Assembly (NCBI GenBank): GCA_963825615.1
Contig: CAWGTV010000001.1
Coordinates: forward strand, 868,001 to 932,000
Reading direction: 5' to 3'
DNA from: JAHEDT01 sp963825615
Lineage (GTDB): Bacteria > Desulfobacterota > Desulfuromonadia > Desulfuromonadales > BM103
DNA length: 64,000 bases
Shown: positions 15,916 to 24,963 of the stretch, in pieces
Numbering within the stretch: the first letter of the stretch is position 1
How the letters are laid out: each line of letters opens with the position of its first letter
Notes under the pieces: model-generated
What the model was told of the DNA's origin: nothing
The model's database searches: none
The model's input: the letters and a program-made list of their open reading frames with translations, nothing else
Program-made: the position numbers and the translations under genes

Positions 15916-16734
15916 ATGCAGATCAAAGTCAACGAACAGAACTATACTGCCGGAGCGGACGAAACGGTCGGCGCGGTCAGGGACCGCATCAAGAATGACG
16001 CGGACCTGTTGATCATCAACGGCTTTCCCGCCGCTGCAGACACGCTGCTACAGAACGGCGACCACGTCGTCCTTATCCGGCGCGGCGAGATTCCCGAGGC
16101 CGGCGAACTTGACGCCCTGCTGACCGCCCGCCATACGCCTGGCGTACATGAACGGGTCAAACAGGCGACCATCGGCATCGCCGGGGTCGGCGGCCTTGGC
16201 TCGGCCATCGCCATCGCCCTGGCCCGGACCGGCATCGGCCATCTGATCATAGCCGACTTCGACATCGTCGAGCCGTCCAACCTGAACCGGCAACAGTATT
16301 TCATCGACCAGATCGGCCTACCCAAGGTTTATGCCCTGCGTGACACGCTGGTGCGCATTAATCCGCATGTACGTCTGACCGCCTGCCATCTGCGCCTGAC
16401 AACGGCCAACATCACCGAAATATTCGGGCATGCGCAAATCCTAGTGGAGGCGTTCGACCTCGCCGAACAGAAGGTCATGCTGGTCGAAACCTTCGCAGCC
16501 CGATTCCCGGACCGCCCGATCATAACCGGCTCAGGTATGGCGGGGTATGGACCGGCCAACAGCGTCCAGACCCAGCGGGTCGCCAACAATCTTTACCTCT
16601 GCGGCGACGGGACAACCGCTGCGGCCCCCGGAACCGGGCTGATGGCGCCCCGCGTCGGCGTCGCCGCCCATCACCAGGCCAACGCTGTGCTACGCCTGCT
16701 GCTTGGGCATGATCCTGTCATTGACAAGGCGTAA
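15916..16734 (+). CDS. thiF: ThiS adenylyltransferase ThiF with N-terminal ThiS-like domain
   Basis: Activates the C-terminus of the sulfur carrier ThiS as an acyl-adenylate in thiazole synthesis. The protein (272 residues from this start) begins with a beta-grasp, ThiS-like domain (MQIKVNEQNYTAGADETVGA, about 1-65) and continues into the E1-like Rossmann domain with GIAGVGGLGSAIAIALARTG near 97-116, DFDIVEPSNLNRQQY, and the adenylation region. The N-terminal domain lacks the Gly-Gly end needed for sulfur transfer, so it is probably structural. An upstream ATG at 15895 lies in the riboswitch hairpin. Four bases separate it from thiS. Confidence 0.88.
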   Translation: MQIKVNEQNYTAGADETVGAVRDRIKNDADLLIINGFPAAADTLLQNGDHVVLIRRGEIPEAGELDALLTARHTPGVHERVKQATIGIAGVGGLGSAIAIALARTGIGHLIIADFDIVEPSNLNRQQYFIDQIGLPKVYALRDTLVRINPHVRLTACHLRLTTANITEIFGHAQILVEAFDLAEQKVMLVETFAARFPDRPIITGSGMAGYGPANSVQTQRVANNLYLCGDGTTAAAPGTGLMAPRVGVAAHHQANAVLRLLLGHDPVIDKA

Positions 16735-16737
16735 ACG

Positions 16738-16938
16738 ATGGACATCATCTTCAACGGTAAAACCCGCACATTGCCGAAAGGCATCAGCATCCAGGAGCTA
16801 CTCGACCAGTTACGCCTCGACTGCATGCAGGTCGTGGTGGAACATAATAACAACATAGTGCCGCGCCAGCGGCTCGCAGAGACAAGTCTGCACAACGGCG
16901 ACACCCTTGAAGTGATTCACTTCGTCGGCGGCGGATAA
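16738..16938 (+). CDS. thiS: Sulfur carrier protein ThiS
   Basis: A 66-residue beta-grasp protein ending HFVGGG; the terminal Gly-Gly is the site of thiocarboxylate formation that donates sulfur to the thiazole ring. Typical ThiS length. Features include MDIIFNGKTRTLPKGISIQE at the start and the VVVEHNNNIVPRQRLAETSL stretch. It lies between thiF and thiG in the riboswitch-controlled operon. Confidence 0.95.
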   Translation: MDIIFNGKTRTLPKGISIQELLDQLRLDCMQVVVEHNNNIVPRQRLAETSLHNGDTLEVIHFVGGG

Positions 16939-17034
16939 ACACGGAACACTGGACGCGGAACGGGGAACGAGAAGAGTCAAGGGCTTTTCGGGTTCCGCAT
17001 TCCGTATCCTGCGGTCCTTTCCCTAGGGGTTGAA

Positions 17035-17808
17035 ATGGATACATTGGTTATAGCCGGAAGGTCTTTCACATCACGCCTGATGGTCGGGACCGGCAAGTTT
17101 TCGTCAAATGAGGCGATGGTGGCAGCCATAGAAGGCTCCGGCAGTGAGATCGTCACCGTGGCCCTGCGCCGAGTGGATATCGACAACCCGCAAGACAGCC
17201 TGCTCAGGCATATCGACCCCAAGCGCTACCTGCTGCTGCCTAACACCAGCGGCGCCCGTGATGCCGAGGAGGCGGTCCGTCTCGCCCGCATCGCCCGTGC
17301 GGCCGGCTGCGAGCCCTGGGTCAAGCTCGAGGTTACACCGGACCCTTACTACCTGCTGCCGGACCCGATCGAAACATTGAAAGCAGCGGAAATCCTGGTC
17401 AAGGAAGGCTTTATAGTCCTGCCATACATCAACGCCGACCCGGTGCTGGCCAAACACCTGCAGGAAGCTGGCACAGCGACGGTCATGCCGCTCGGCGCGC
17501 CGATCGGCACCAACAAGGGGCTGCGCACCCGCGACAATATTGCCATCATCATTGAACAGGCGATCGTCCCCGTGGTGGTCGATGCCGGGCTGGGAGCGCC
17601 CTCCCATGCCGCAGAAGCGATGGAGATGGGTGCCGACGCAGTTCTGGTCAACACCGCTCTGGCCGTGGCCCGCGACCCGGGGGCCATGGGCACAGCCTTC
17701 AAAAAAGGCGTCGAAGCCGGCCGCGAAGCCTATCTCGCTGGCCTCGGCAAGCAACAGGACAAGGCCGAGGCGAGCAGTCCGCTGACCGGTTTTTTGCGAG
17801 AGAAATAA
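17035..17808 (+). CDS. thiG: Thiazole synthase ThiG
   Basis: Builds the thiazole phosphate from 1-deoxyxylulose 5-phosphate, the ThiS thiocarboxylate and dehydroglycine. The 257-residue TIM-barrel protein opens MDTLVIAGRSFTSRLMVGTG, then KRYLLLPNTSGARDAEEAVR, VKLEVTPDPYYLLPDP (candidate Schiff-base lysine within VKLE), and the phosphate-binding VVDAGLGAPSHAAEAMEMGAD. The 96 bases before it hold only low-complexity spacer repeats. Intact. Confidence 0.97.
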   Translation: MDTLVIAGRSFTSRLMVGTGKFSSNEAMVAAIEGSGSEIVTVALRRVDIDNPQDSLLRHIDPKRYLLLPNTSGARDAEEAVRLARIARAAGCEPWVKLEVTPDPYYLLPDPIETLKAAEILVKEGFIVLPYINADPVLAKHLQEAGTATVMPLGAPIGTNKGLRTRDNIAIIIEQAIVPVVVDAGLGAPSHAAEAMEMGADAVLVNTALAVARDPGAMGTAFKKGVEAGREAYLAGLGKQQDKAEASSPLTGFLREK

Positions 17809-17816
17809 AGAGGAGT

Positions 17817-17892
17817 CAGGAGACAGCATATAGGCTACAGAAGTAAGGAGACCGTCTTCATTGCGCGAGGTTCTCTTCCCTTCTGTCTCCTG
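17817..17892. repeat. Spacer inverted repeat between thiG and thiH
   Basis: CAGGAGACAG (17817-17826) and CTGTCTCCTG (17883-17892) are perfect inverse copies in the 110-base thiG-thiH gap, which also holds TGTATTCTGTATTCCC. The same kind of text recurs in other gene gaps in this window. Possibly an mRNA stem or a degenerate repeat. Confidence 0.5.
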
Positions 17893-17918
17893 TATTCTGT
17901 ATTCCCTTAGAACAGCTT

Positions 17919-19073
17919 ATGAGTTTCTACGACGTTATCCAGCAGTACGACCCAAAGCAAGTGGTGGCCGACATCGAGGCGATGAGCGTAACGGATGTGC
18001 AGCGCGCACTGGCCGCTGAGCATCTCGACAACCGCGACTTCATGGCCCTGCTGTCACCAGCCGCCGACGCTTTTCTTGAAGAGATGGCCCAGAAGGCGCA
18101 TGCGATTACCCTGCGTCGCTTCGGGCGCACCGTCCTGCTCTATGCGCCAATCTATCTGTCCAATGAATGCCACAACGGTTGTCTTTATTGCGGCTTTTCA
18201 GTTCACAACAAGGTCCCGCGCCGCACCCTGACCCTCGACGAGATCGAGCAGGACGCACAAATCCTGCACAACCAGGGCTTTCGACATATTCTGCTGTTGA
18301 CCGGCGAAGCGCCGGGACGGATCGGCAACGATTTTATCGCGGCAGCGGCACAACGCATCCGGCCGCTCTTTTCCTCGATCGGCATCGAAGTCTACCCGAT
18401 GGAAACCGACGGCTATCAGGAGATGGTCAATGCCGGGATCGATGCCCTGACCATCTACCAGGAGACCTACGACCCCGAACTTTACGCCCATTTGCATCCC
18501 ACCGGCCGCAAGCGGGACTACCGCTTCCGCCTGGAGACCCCCGAGCGTGGCGGCGCCGCCGGCCTGCGCCGGATCGGCCTGGGTTTCCTTCTCGGCCTGG
18601 GCAACTTCCGCAGTGAGGCCTTTTTTGCCGGCCTGCACGGCCGCTACCTGGCCCACCACTACTGGCGCACCCTGCTGACCGTCTCCTTCCCGCGCCTGCG
18701 CCCGGCCGAGGGCGGGTTCCAGCCGCCTAACCCGGTCTCCGACCGGCAATTCGTCCAGCTGATGTGTGCCATGCGCCTGCTCCTGCATGATGCCGGCCTA
18801 GTGCTTTCCACCCGGGAGAGTGCTGCTCTGCGCGACAACCTGCTGCCCCTCGGCATCACCCAGATGAGCGCCGGTTCGTGCACCGCACCGGGTGGCTATG
18901 CCGACCAAGGGTCCGCCACCGAACAGTTTGCCATCGATGACGACCGCACGCCGGCGGAAATTGCCGCAGTCCTGCGCGCGCACGGCTACGATCCGATCTG
19001 GAAGGACTGGGACGAAGCCTTTCTCGACCGTTCAACGGGGGAGAAAAACTTGGAGCGTAGCGAGCGGCGATAA
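17919..19073 (+). CDS. thiH: 2-iminoacetate synthase ThiH
   Basis: Radical SAM tyrosine lyase that cleaves tyrosine to give dehydroglycine (2-iminoacetate) for ThiG, the oxygen-sensitive alternative to ThiO and thus suited to an anaerobe. The 384-residue protein has the CxxxCxxC cluster motif at C84/C88/C91 (NECHNGCLYCGF), then LLLTGEAPG, YQETYDPELYAHLHPTG, and a C-terminal block MSAGSCTAPGGYADQGSATE. Between thiG and thiE in the riboswitch operon. Intact. Confidence 0.96.
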   Translation: MSFYDVIQQYDPKQVVADIEAMSVTDVQRALAAEHLDNRDFMALLSPAADAFLEEMAQKAHAITLRRFGRTVLLYAPIYLSNECHNGCLYCGFSVHNKVPRRTLTLDEIEQDAQILHNQGFRHILLLTGEAPGRIGNDFIAAAAQRIRPLFSSIGIEVYPMETDGYQEMVNAGIDALTIYQETYDPELYAHLHPTGRKRDYRFRLETPERGGAAGLRRIGLGFLLGLGNFRSEAFFAGLHGRYLAHHYWRTLLTVSFPRLRPAEGGFQPPNPVSDRQFVQLMCAMRLLLHDAGLVLSTRESAALRDNLLPLGITQMSAGSCTAPGGYADQGSATEQFAIDDDRTPAEIAAVLRAHGYDPIWKDWDEAFLDRSTGEKNLERSERR

Positions 19074-19224
19074 GAAACGGCAACATATATGCAGAGAAAA
19101 GAACGCGTTTCTATGGCACTACCGTCAACGCAACATTTGATGAGAATGAGGCAGGTGGTGGCCGCCTTGACTCGCTATTTGGTTTTCATGTTTCCCGCGC
19201 CACGCACAACGCGCCACGTTTTTT

Positions 19225-19839
19225 ATGTCAATTGACTTCAACCTATACCTGATTACCGACCGCAACCAGGTTGCCGCTGGGCATACGCTCCTCTCTGCAG
19301 TCGAGGCCGCGCTTCAAGGCGGTGTCAACGCGGTGCAGCTGCGCGAGAAAGATCTGTCCGCAGCCGAGTTATTGCCTCTCGCAAGAGAACTGCGCAACCT
19401 CTCCCGTCTCTATGGCGCCCGCCTGCTGATCAACGACCGAATCGACCTGGCCCTGGCCGTGCAAGCCGACGGCGTACACCTCGGCGGGCACTCCCTGCCG
19501 ATCGAAATCGTACGGCAAATCACCGGACCGGACATGCTGATCGGGGTTTCCACACATTGCCTTGCCGACATCCAGCGCGCTACCGGGCAGGGCGCCGACT
19601 TCGTCACTTTCGGGCCGGTTTACGCCACCCCCTCAAAAGCCGCTTTCGGACCGCCGCAAGGGGTTCAGGCTCTGGCGGAAGCCTGTAGCAGCAGTCCCTT
19701 GCCTGTCTTCGCCCTCGGCGGCATGACCCCATCAAGAGCAGTCGAGGCCTATCGGGCCGGCGCCGCCGGCATCGCCCTGATTGCGGCAATTCTTGCCAAT
19801 CCTGCCCCCCGTAACGCCGCAGAAGCCTTCAACACTTGA
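19225..19839 (+). CDS. thiE: Thiamine phosphate synthase ThiE (first copy)
   Basis: Joins the thiazole phosphate and hydroxymethylpyrimidine diphosphate into thiamine phosphate. The 204-residue TIM-barrel protein has LYLITDRNQVAAGHT, VQLREKDLSAAELL, LLINDRIDLALAVQADGVHL, GQGADFVTFGPVYATPSKAA, and a C-terminal ALGGMT phosphate site. Last of the first thiamine operon, 151 bases after thiH; the gap is filled with spacer text (CGCGCCACGCACAACGCGCC). A second thiE is at 47548, controlled by its own riboswitch. Confidence 0.95.
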   Translation: MSIDFNLYLITDRNQVAAGHTLLSAVEAALQGGVNAVQLREKDLSAAELLPLARELRNLSRLYGARLLINDRIDLALAVQADGVHLGGHSLPIEIVRQITGPDMLIGVSTHCLADIQRATGQGADFVTFGPVYATPSKAAFGPPQGVQALAEACSSSPLPVFALGGMTPSRAVEAYRAGAAGIALIAAILANPAPRNAAEAFNT

Positions 19840-19925
19840 GCTTAAGGCGATCTTCAGTAGAATAGTATTCAGTCATATCGACAGATCCAATCGGCCTCTC
19901 ACATCCAACCTCTACCAGGATGGCC

Positions 19926-21695
19926 ATGGAAATCACCCTCACGCTTCTGATCCTACTGATCGCCATCATCCTTTTCGCCACGGAATGGATCCCCATGGAC
20001 ATGGTCAGCCTCATGGTGCTCCTGGCCGTGGGCCTGACCGGCCTGGTCACTCCCGAGGAGGCCTTTTCCGGATTCAGCAACCCTGCTGTCATCACCGTGG
20101 CCGCCATGTTCGTCCTCGGCGCCGGAATCTCCCATACCGGAGCAATTTCCACGCTTGGCGAGCACCTGATCCGCATAACCGGTCACAGCCAGGCGCTCAT
20201 GACGGCCTCGATCATGGGAACAGTGGCTTTTTTTTCCGCCTTCATCAACAATATTGGCGCAACCGCAGTCCTCATGCCGGTCGTCATCACCATGGCCCGC
20301 AGGACCAAGCTGCCGGCCAGCAAGCTCCTCATCCCGCTGGCTTTCGGCTCGCTCCTCGGCGGCGTCTGCACCATGATCGGCACCCCGCCCAACATCCTGA
20401 TAAACACCCTGCTGCAGGAATATACCGGGCAAGGCTTCAGGATCTTCGATTTCACACCTCTCGGCATTATCCTGCTGGCCTGCGGAATCGCCTACATGGC
20501 CCTGATCGGCTACAAACTACTGCCAGTACGCAAGGCTGGCACCCTCACCGAAGCGTACCAGGTCAAGGAATACATCACCGAGGTAGAGATTCTCGAAGGC
20601 TCGCCGCTGCATGGCAAGACCATCAGCCAGAGCCTGCTCGAGAGTGAACTTAACATGAAGGTTCGCGCCCTGCTGCGTGACCGGCGGAAAATTCCCCAAC
20701 CAAAACGCAATCGCAAGCTCTATGCGGGCGACATCCTCTTCCTGGAAGGAGATCCCCAAGGGATTCTCAAAGTTAAGAAGGAGAAGGGGTTGGCCATGGT
20801 GCCCGAGCGTGACAACCCCCTGCCCGGCATCCCGGAACAAGAAATCGTCGTAGTTGAAGCCTCTCTGACTTCGACCAGCGACATGGTCGGCAAGACCCTG
20901 CGCCAGGAGCGCTTTGCCGACACCCACGGGCTGACCGTGCTGGCCATCTGGCGCAGCGGCGCCCCCGTGGTCCGTAAGGTCGACCACGTGACCCTGCGGT
21001 TTGGCGACGTGCTGCTGCTGCAGGGCCCCGAGCAGAAAGTGCGCCATCTCGCCCAGGGTCACGGGTTCCTGGTCCTTGGCGGGGTTGATCCGGTTCCTTA
21101 TCGTCCCAGGCGGGCACCGATTGCCATGGCAACAATGGTCGGGGTCATCCTGATGAGTGTGACCGGCATGGCGCCGATCGTGATCGCCGCCACCCTTGGC
21201 ACCATGGTCATGATTATGACCAAGTGCCTGACGATCAAGGAGGCCTACAACAGTATCGACTGGCCGATTATCCTGCTGATTGCCGGCACCCTGCCCCTCG
21301 GCCACGCCATGGAAAACAGTGGTGCAGCGAAAATGCTTGCCGACTTGATTATCGGCGGGGTTGGCTCCTACGGCCCATGGATGGTGCTTGGCGCTGTCTT
21401 TCTGATCACCTTCTGCCTGACCGAAGTCATGAGTCATGCGGCCGCAGCCGTTCTGGTGGCACCAATCGCCTATAACGCCGCCATAGACATGGCCGTTTCG
21501 CCGCGACCATTCTTCATGGCTGTCGCCATAGCCGCCTCGATGTGCTTCATGACACCGATCAGCCACCAGTCGAATGCCTTGGTCATGGGCCCGGGCGGCT
21601 ACAAGTTCTTGGACTACACCAAGGTCGGCGCACCGCTCAACATCATGGTCTGGATTATCGCGACCCTGCTGATCCCCCTGCTCTTTCCTTTTTAA
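19926..21695 (+). CDS. SLC13 family permease with RCK_C (TrkA-C) domains
   Basis: A 589-residue inner-membrane carrier of the SLC13/DASS group. Hydrophobic helices cover about 1-200 and 400-589, including FFSAFINNIGATAVLMPVVI and LGGVCTMIGTPPNILINTLL, the characteristic re-entrant hairpins. Between them are two TrkA-C-like regulatory domains (EVEILEGSPLHGKTISQS near 220 and IVVVEASLTSTSDMVGKTLR near 305). The substrate could be sulfate, a dicarboxylate or another anion and cannot be chosen from sequence. The start at 19926 has AGGA at suitable distance; 19920 is an alternative. Confidence 0.9.
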   Translation: MEITLTLLILLIAIILFATEWIPMDMVSLMVLLAVGLTGLVTPEEAFSGFSNPAVITVAAMFVLGAGISHTGAISTLGEHLIRITGHSQALMTASIMGTVAFFSAFINNIGATAVLMPVVITMARRTKLPASKLLIPLAFGSLLGGVCTMIGTPPNILINTLLQEYTGQGFRIFDFTPLGIILLACGIAYMALIGYKLLPVRKAGTLTEAYQVKEYITEVEILEGSPLHGKTISQSLLESELNMKVRALLRDRRKIPQPKRNRKLYAGDILFLEGDPQGILKVKKEKGLAMVPERDNPLPGIPEQEIVVVEASLTSTSDMVGKTLRQERFADTHGLTVLAIWRSGAPVVRKVDHVTLRFGDVLLLQGPEQKVRHLAQGHGFLVLGGVDPVPYRPRRAPIAMATMVGVILMSVTGMAPIVIAATLGTMVMIMTKCLTIKEAYNSIDWPIILLIAGTLPLGHAMENSGAAKMLADLIIGGVGSYGPWMVLGAVFLITFCLTEVMSHAAAAVLVAPIAYNAAIDMAVSPRPFFMAVAIAASMCFMTPISHQSNALVMGPGGYKFLDYTKVGAPLNIMVWIIATLLIPLLFPF

Positions 21696-21735
21696 GCTGG
21701 CAGCGCCCGGCGGGACGCGTCACGCGACCCGTGTT

Positions 21736-22626
21736 TTAAAAGGCCCCTTCAGAATAATCCGGCACCTGGTTGAACCATTGCGGATGCTGCTGAGCCAGCA
21801 CCAGCGCGTGTTCCGCCTGGGCGATGAGTTTGTCCCGATCCTTGGGATAGGACCCGGCTAGATTGAGGATGTTGGACACGTGGTTTGAGCGCAGAATGGT
21901 TTTTTTCGGGTTGAGGTGACGGACGATTTCCAGGGCTTCTGAGATGATGCCGCCGTTGGTCTGCAACGTGATCGAACGCAGAAAATCATCGTTGTGACGC
22001 TGGAACATGGTCAGCAGAGAAAAGTATTCCGGGGAGAGTTCAGTGATCCAGCGTGCCGTCGCCCGGGCATGCTCCCGGCTGCGCTCCTGGCCCGCCAGGC
22101 CGAGGATCGCCGTCACTGACAATTTCAGCCCCACCTGCTGGGCCTTGCGACACAGGTCGAGCATAACGGCAGGCGAGAACCCCTTCTCCACTGCAGACAA
22201 GGTCTGCGCGTCACCACTTTCCAGTCCGAAGTAGAGAATCCGCAGCTTCTTGTCCCTCAACAAGGACAGCTCTGCCACAGACTTGCTGTTCAGGCTGTTC
22301 GGCGATGCATAGATGCCGACCCGGGTCAGGTTGGGGAGATTGACGGCCAAAAGATCAAGGATTTCCACCAAGCCTGCCTGCGGATAAACCAGTGCGTCAC
22401 CATCAGCCAAAAAGACCCGCTGCACATCTCTCCGGTGGGCAAGCGGAATTCTAGCGAGTTCCACGCTGACCTCGGCAACAGAGCGCAGCTTGAAGCGCTT
22501 GGTCTTGTACATCCCGCAGAAGGTGCAGTGATTCTGGGAGCAGCCCAGTGTGATCTGGAAGATCTGGCTGCGCGCCTCGCTCGGCGGGCGGTATAAAGGA
22601 TAATCATAGGGGAAATAATCGTACAT
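21736..22626 (-). CDS. Radical SAM protein
   Basis: A 296-residue radical SAM enzyme. The cluster motif GCSQNHCTFCGMYKT has spacing CX4CX2C, a known variant in uncharacterised radical SAM families with the GCSxNxCTFCxMY pattern. Further conserved points are RVFLADGDALVYPQ near 75, ILYFGLESGDAQTLSAVEKG near 150, and SVTAILGLAGQERSREHARA near 195. I chose MYDYFPYDYPLYRPPSEARS as the start; an upstream in-frame extension is Cys/Arg-rich and lacks family features. The reaction is unknown. It faces the SLC13 gene tail to tail. Confidence 0.8.
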   Translation of the reverse strand: MYDYFPYDYPLYRPPSEARSQIFQITLGCSQNHCTFCGMYKTKRFKLRSVAEVSVELARIPLAHRRDVQRVFLADGDALVYPQAGLVEILDLLAVNLPNLTRVGIYASPNSLNSKSVAELSLLRDKKLRILYFGLESGDAQTLSAVEKGFSPAVMLDLCRKAQQVGLKLSVTAILGLAGQERSREHARATARWITELSPEYFSLLTMFQRHNDDFLRSITLQTNGGIISEALEIVRHLNPKKTILRSNHVSNILNLAGSYPKDRDKLIAQAEHALVLAQQHPQWFNQVPDYSEGAF

Positions 22627-22773
22627 GCCTGACAGCGTCCAAGGTGACACGTAGCGAGCGATGCGACACACCTGGGCCCTCTTGATGCGTATTGTGGATC
22701 TGACCTGGAGCTGCCGGCAGGGGCAGCTCACCCAGGGTTTGATTATTAGATTCTTCGCGCCACGCGCCGCTTG

Positions 22774-23943
22774 TCACTTCGTTTCGTCCTCGATCATCCG
22801 CAGATAACGCCGGGCCTCTGCAGCGATTTCGGGCGTCTGCGCCAAATCGATGGCGGCCAAAAAGTAATGCCAGGCGGCGGTTTCGCAACGGTCCTTGAGC
22901 AGCATGGCGCGACCCGCTCCCAGGTAGGCGCGGTCAAGGCCCTTATCGCCGGGGCGCTCGGCAATCAGACGTCGGAAGACGGTCAAGGCCTCGTCCGACT
23001 CGCCACTGGCCAGCAGGGATTCGCCTATGGCCACAACATTATGGGTCGACAACTGGCCACGCTGGGCGCGGCTGTCCAGCTGGGCGAAGCGGGTAGCGGC
23101 ATGGGCCAGATCGCCGCGGTCGACGGAACGCACGATATCGGTCACCGCATCCACCAGGTTGGCCCGCTTGCGGCTGACCTTGGGAAGGGTTTCTTTCATG
23201 CGCAGCAAACCCGGCAGGCGATCGATAGCCAGAGCGATGCCGAGTCCGGCCAGGAACCCGCCGATATGTGCGCCGTGGGCGACGCCACCCCCTTCAGCAG
23301 ACGTCATCAGGAAAGGCAGGACATTATCGATGACCAGATAAACCCCGAGCACGATGCGTGATGGGATCAGCACAGTGGTCATGATCAACGGAAAGAGAAA
23401 GACGAAGACCTTGATCCGGTTGCGCGGGAACCACAAAAAATAGAAGCCAAGCACACCGGAGATCGCCCCCGAGGCACCGATCATCGGGACTTGCGAATGG
23501 GGCACGAACATGCAGAAAAAGAGCGTGGCGATCAGGCCGGAACCCAGGTAGGCCAAAAGATAACCGACATGGCCGAGGCGGTGTTCAACATTGTCGCCGT
23601 AAATCCACAGAAACAGCATGTTGCCGGCCAGATGCAGCCAGCCGGCATGCAGGAACATCGCTGTGAACATGTGTAGAAGAGAGAATTTGGCCGGTCGGAA
23701 GCCATATTTGAAAACCACCAGGTCATAGGCGGAGACGTGATCATAAATCAGCTGCACCGGCCAGTTGCCGTGGGCACCGAGGATATTCAGGTAGTCCAGT
23801 AAAGCCGGATCGTTGAGATCGGGACGCGTCATGCTCAAGGGGAGCGTGACGGCCAGGAACACGGCGACATTGATCCCGATCAACAGCCAGTTGACATAAG
23901 GGGTCGTTTTGGGATTTGGAACATCGCCGATCGGCAGGAGCAT
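22774..23943 (-). CDS. Rhomboid family intramembrane serine protease
   Basis: A 389-residue inner-membrane protease. The catalytic Ser is in PMIGASGAISGVLGFYFLWF (GxSG) near 145-150, and the His partner in VAHGAHIGGFLAGLGIALAI near 205. The oxyanion-side HLAGNMLFLWIYGDNVEHRL motif is near 100. About six membrane helices occupy 15-220. The remainder (about 230-389) is a soluble helical domain with TPR-like text (AYLGAGRAMLLKDRCETAAW). The substrate is unknown. Intact. Confidence 0.92.
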   Translation of the reverse strand: MLLPIGDVPNPKTTPYVNWLLIGINVAVFLAVTLPLSMTRPDLNDPALLDYLNILGAHGNWPVQLIYDHVSAYDLVVFKYGFRPAKFSLLHMFTAMFLHAGWLHLAGNMLFLWIYGDNVEHRLGHVGYLLAYLGSGLIATLFFCMFVPHSQVPMIGASGAISGVLGFYFLWFPRNRIKVFVFLFPLIMTTVLIPSRIVLGVYLVIDNVLPFLMTSAEGGGVAHGAHIGGFLAGLGIALAIDRLPGLLRMKETLPKVSRKRANLVDAVTDIVRSVDRGDLAHAATRFAQLDSRAQRGQLSTHNVVAIGESLLASGESDEALTVFRRLIAERPGDKGLDRAYLGAGRAMLLKDRCETAAWHYFLAAIDLAQTPEIAAEARRYLRMIEDETK

Positions 23944-24294
23944 CGGGTTTCCCGTTCATTCAAAACAGCGTCTAAAGCTCAAACAGCAGGATTCCCGTTA
24001 CACGGGTACCAGGCGAAAAAACCGCCGCAACGACGCAAAGGACGAAGGCTGAGAGCTGCCGACAAGCAGACCATAGCCCGTAATCACAGGCGTTGCAATT
24101 GCATCCTGAGTATTTTTATTGGCATCCTTGCGTTGAACTTTTTCACCCTTGCTTTTCGTCCCCCGAAAAATCGCCATATTGTAGCACATGGCCACCACAA
24201 AATTTCCGGCGAAGACTTAATTGCGCTGTATTCTGTAAGCTGTATTCTATATTCTGTCGTCGCCAATCCCAAACTACTTCATGGAGGGCACAAC
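23944..24294. other. Intergenic region before the FAH-family gene
   Basis: 351 bases between the divergent rhomboid and FAH-family genes. It contains spacer text (TGTATTCTGTAAGC, TTCTATATTCTGTCG at 24228-24260). A 66-codon open frame on the minus strand lacks a ribosome site and any family feature. No RNA gene recognised. Confidence 0.4.
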
Positions 24295-24945
24295 ATGCAT
24301 ACGGTAAAACTTAACGGTCACGATATCCCGGTCGGCAAGATCGTCTGCATCGGCCGCAACTACGCCGAACACATCAAAGAACTGGGCAACAAGCCCCCTG
24401 ACAAGCCGGTGATCTTCATGAAGCCGGCCAACGCCATCCTTGCCTCAGGGGGAACGGTGGTCATTCCCCCGTATTCCAGCGACTGCCATCACGAAATCGA
24501 ACTTGCCGTTTTGATCGGCAAAAAGACCAAAGACATCAGCGCTGCGCAGGCGGATGCTCACGTTGCCGGTTACGCCGTTGCCCTGGACCTGACGCTCCGG
24601 GATGTGCAAAACACGCAAAAGGAGAAGGGCCTGCCCTGGGAAATCGCCAAGGCCTTCGATACCTCCTGCCCGCTTTCAGCCTTCGTGATAAAAGACCAGG
24701 TGACCGATCCGCAAAATCTGCAGCTCAAGCTAACCGTAAACGGCGCAGTGCGCCAGAACGGCAATACTGGCGACATGATGCTGCCGATCGCGGAGCTGAT
24801 CGCTGCGGTGTCCACCTATTTCACCCTGGAAGAGGGTGATATCCTGCTGACCGGGACACCGTCAGGAGTCGGCCGTATCTGCAGCGGTGATCACCTCGAG
24901 GCCTCCATCGAGCAGGTCGGCACCCTGTCTGTTACCGTCGCCTGA
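24295..24945 (+). CDS. Fumarylacetoacetate hydrolase (FAH) family protein
   Basis: A 216-residue single-domain FAH-family enzyme similar to acylpyruvases and oxaloacetate tautomerase/decarboxylase (FAHD1-like). Opening VGKIVCIGRNYAEHIKELGN and metal-ligand region DCHHEIELAVLIGKKTKDIS, then YAVALDLTLRDVQ, WEIAKAFDTSCP and ILLTGTPSGVG. AGGGCACAAC precedes the ATG at 24295; a longer frame starting upstream lies in spacer sequence. The precise substrate is not determined from sequence. Confidence 0.9.
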   Translation: MHTVKLNGHDIPVGKIVCIGRNYAEHIKELGNKPPDKPVIFMKPANAILASGGTVVIPPYSSDCHHEIELAVLIGKKTKDISAAQADAHVAGYAVALDLTLRDVQNTQKEKGLPWEIAKAFDTSCPLSAFVIKDQVTDPQNLQLKLTVNGAVRQNGNTGDMMLPIAELIAAVSTYFTLEEGDILLTGTPSGVGRICSGDHLEASIEQVGTLSVTVA

Positions 24946-24963
24946 TCTTTTTCACGCCACGCG

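Noticed and set aside
23998..24198. A 66-codon minus-strand frame between the rhomboid and FAH genes
   Set aside because: No ribosome site, no family feature, and it overlaps spacer text.
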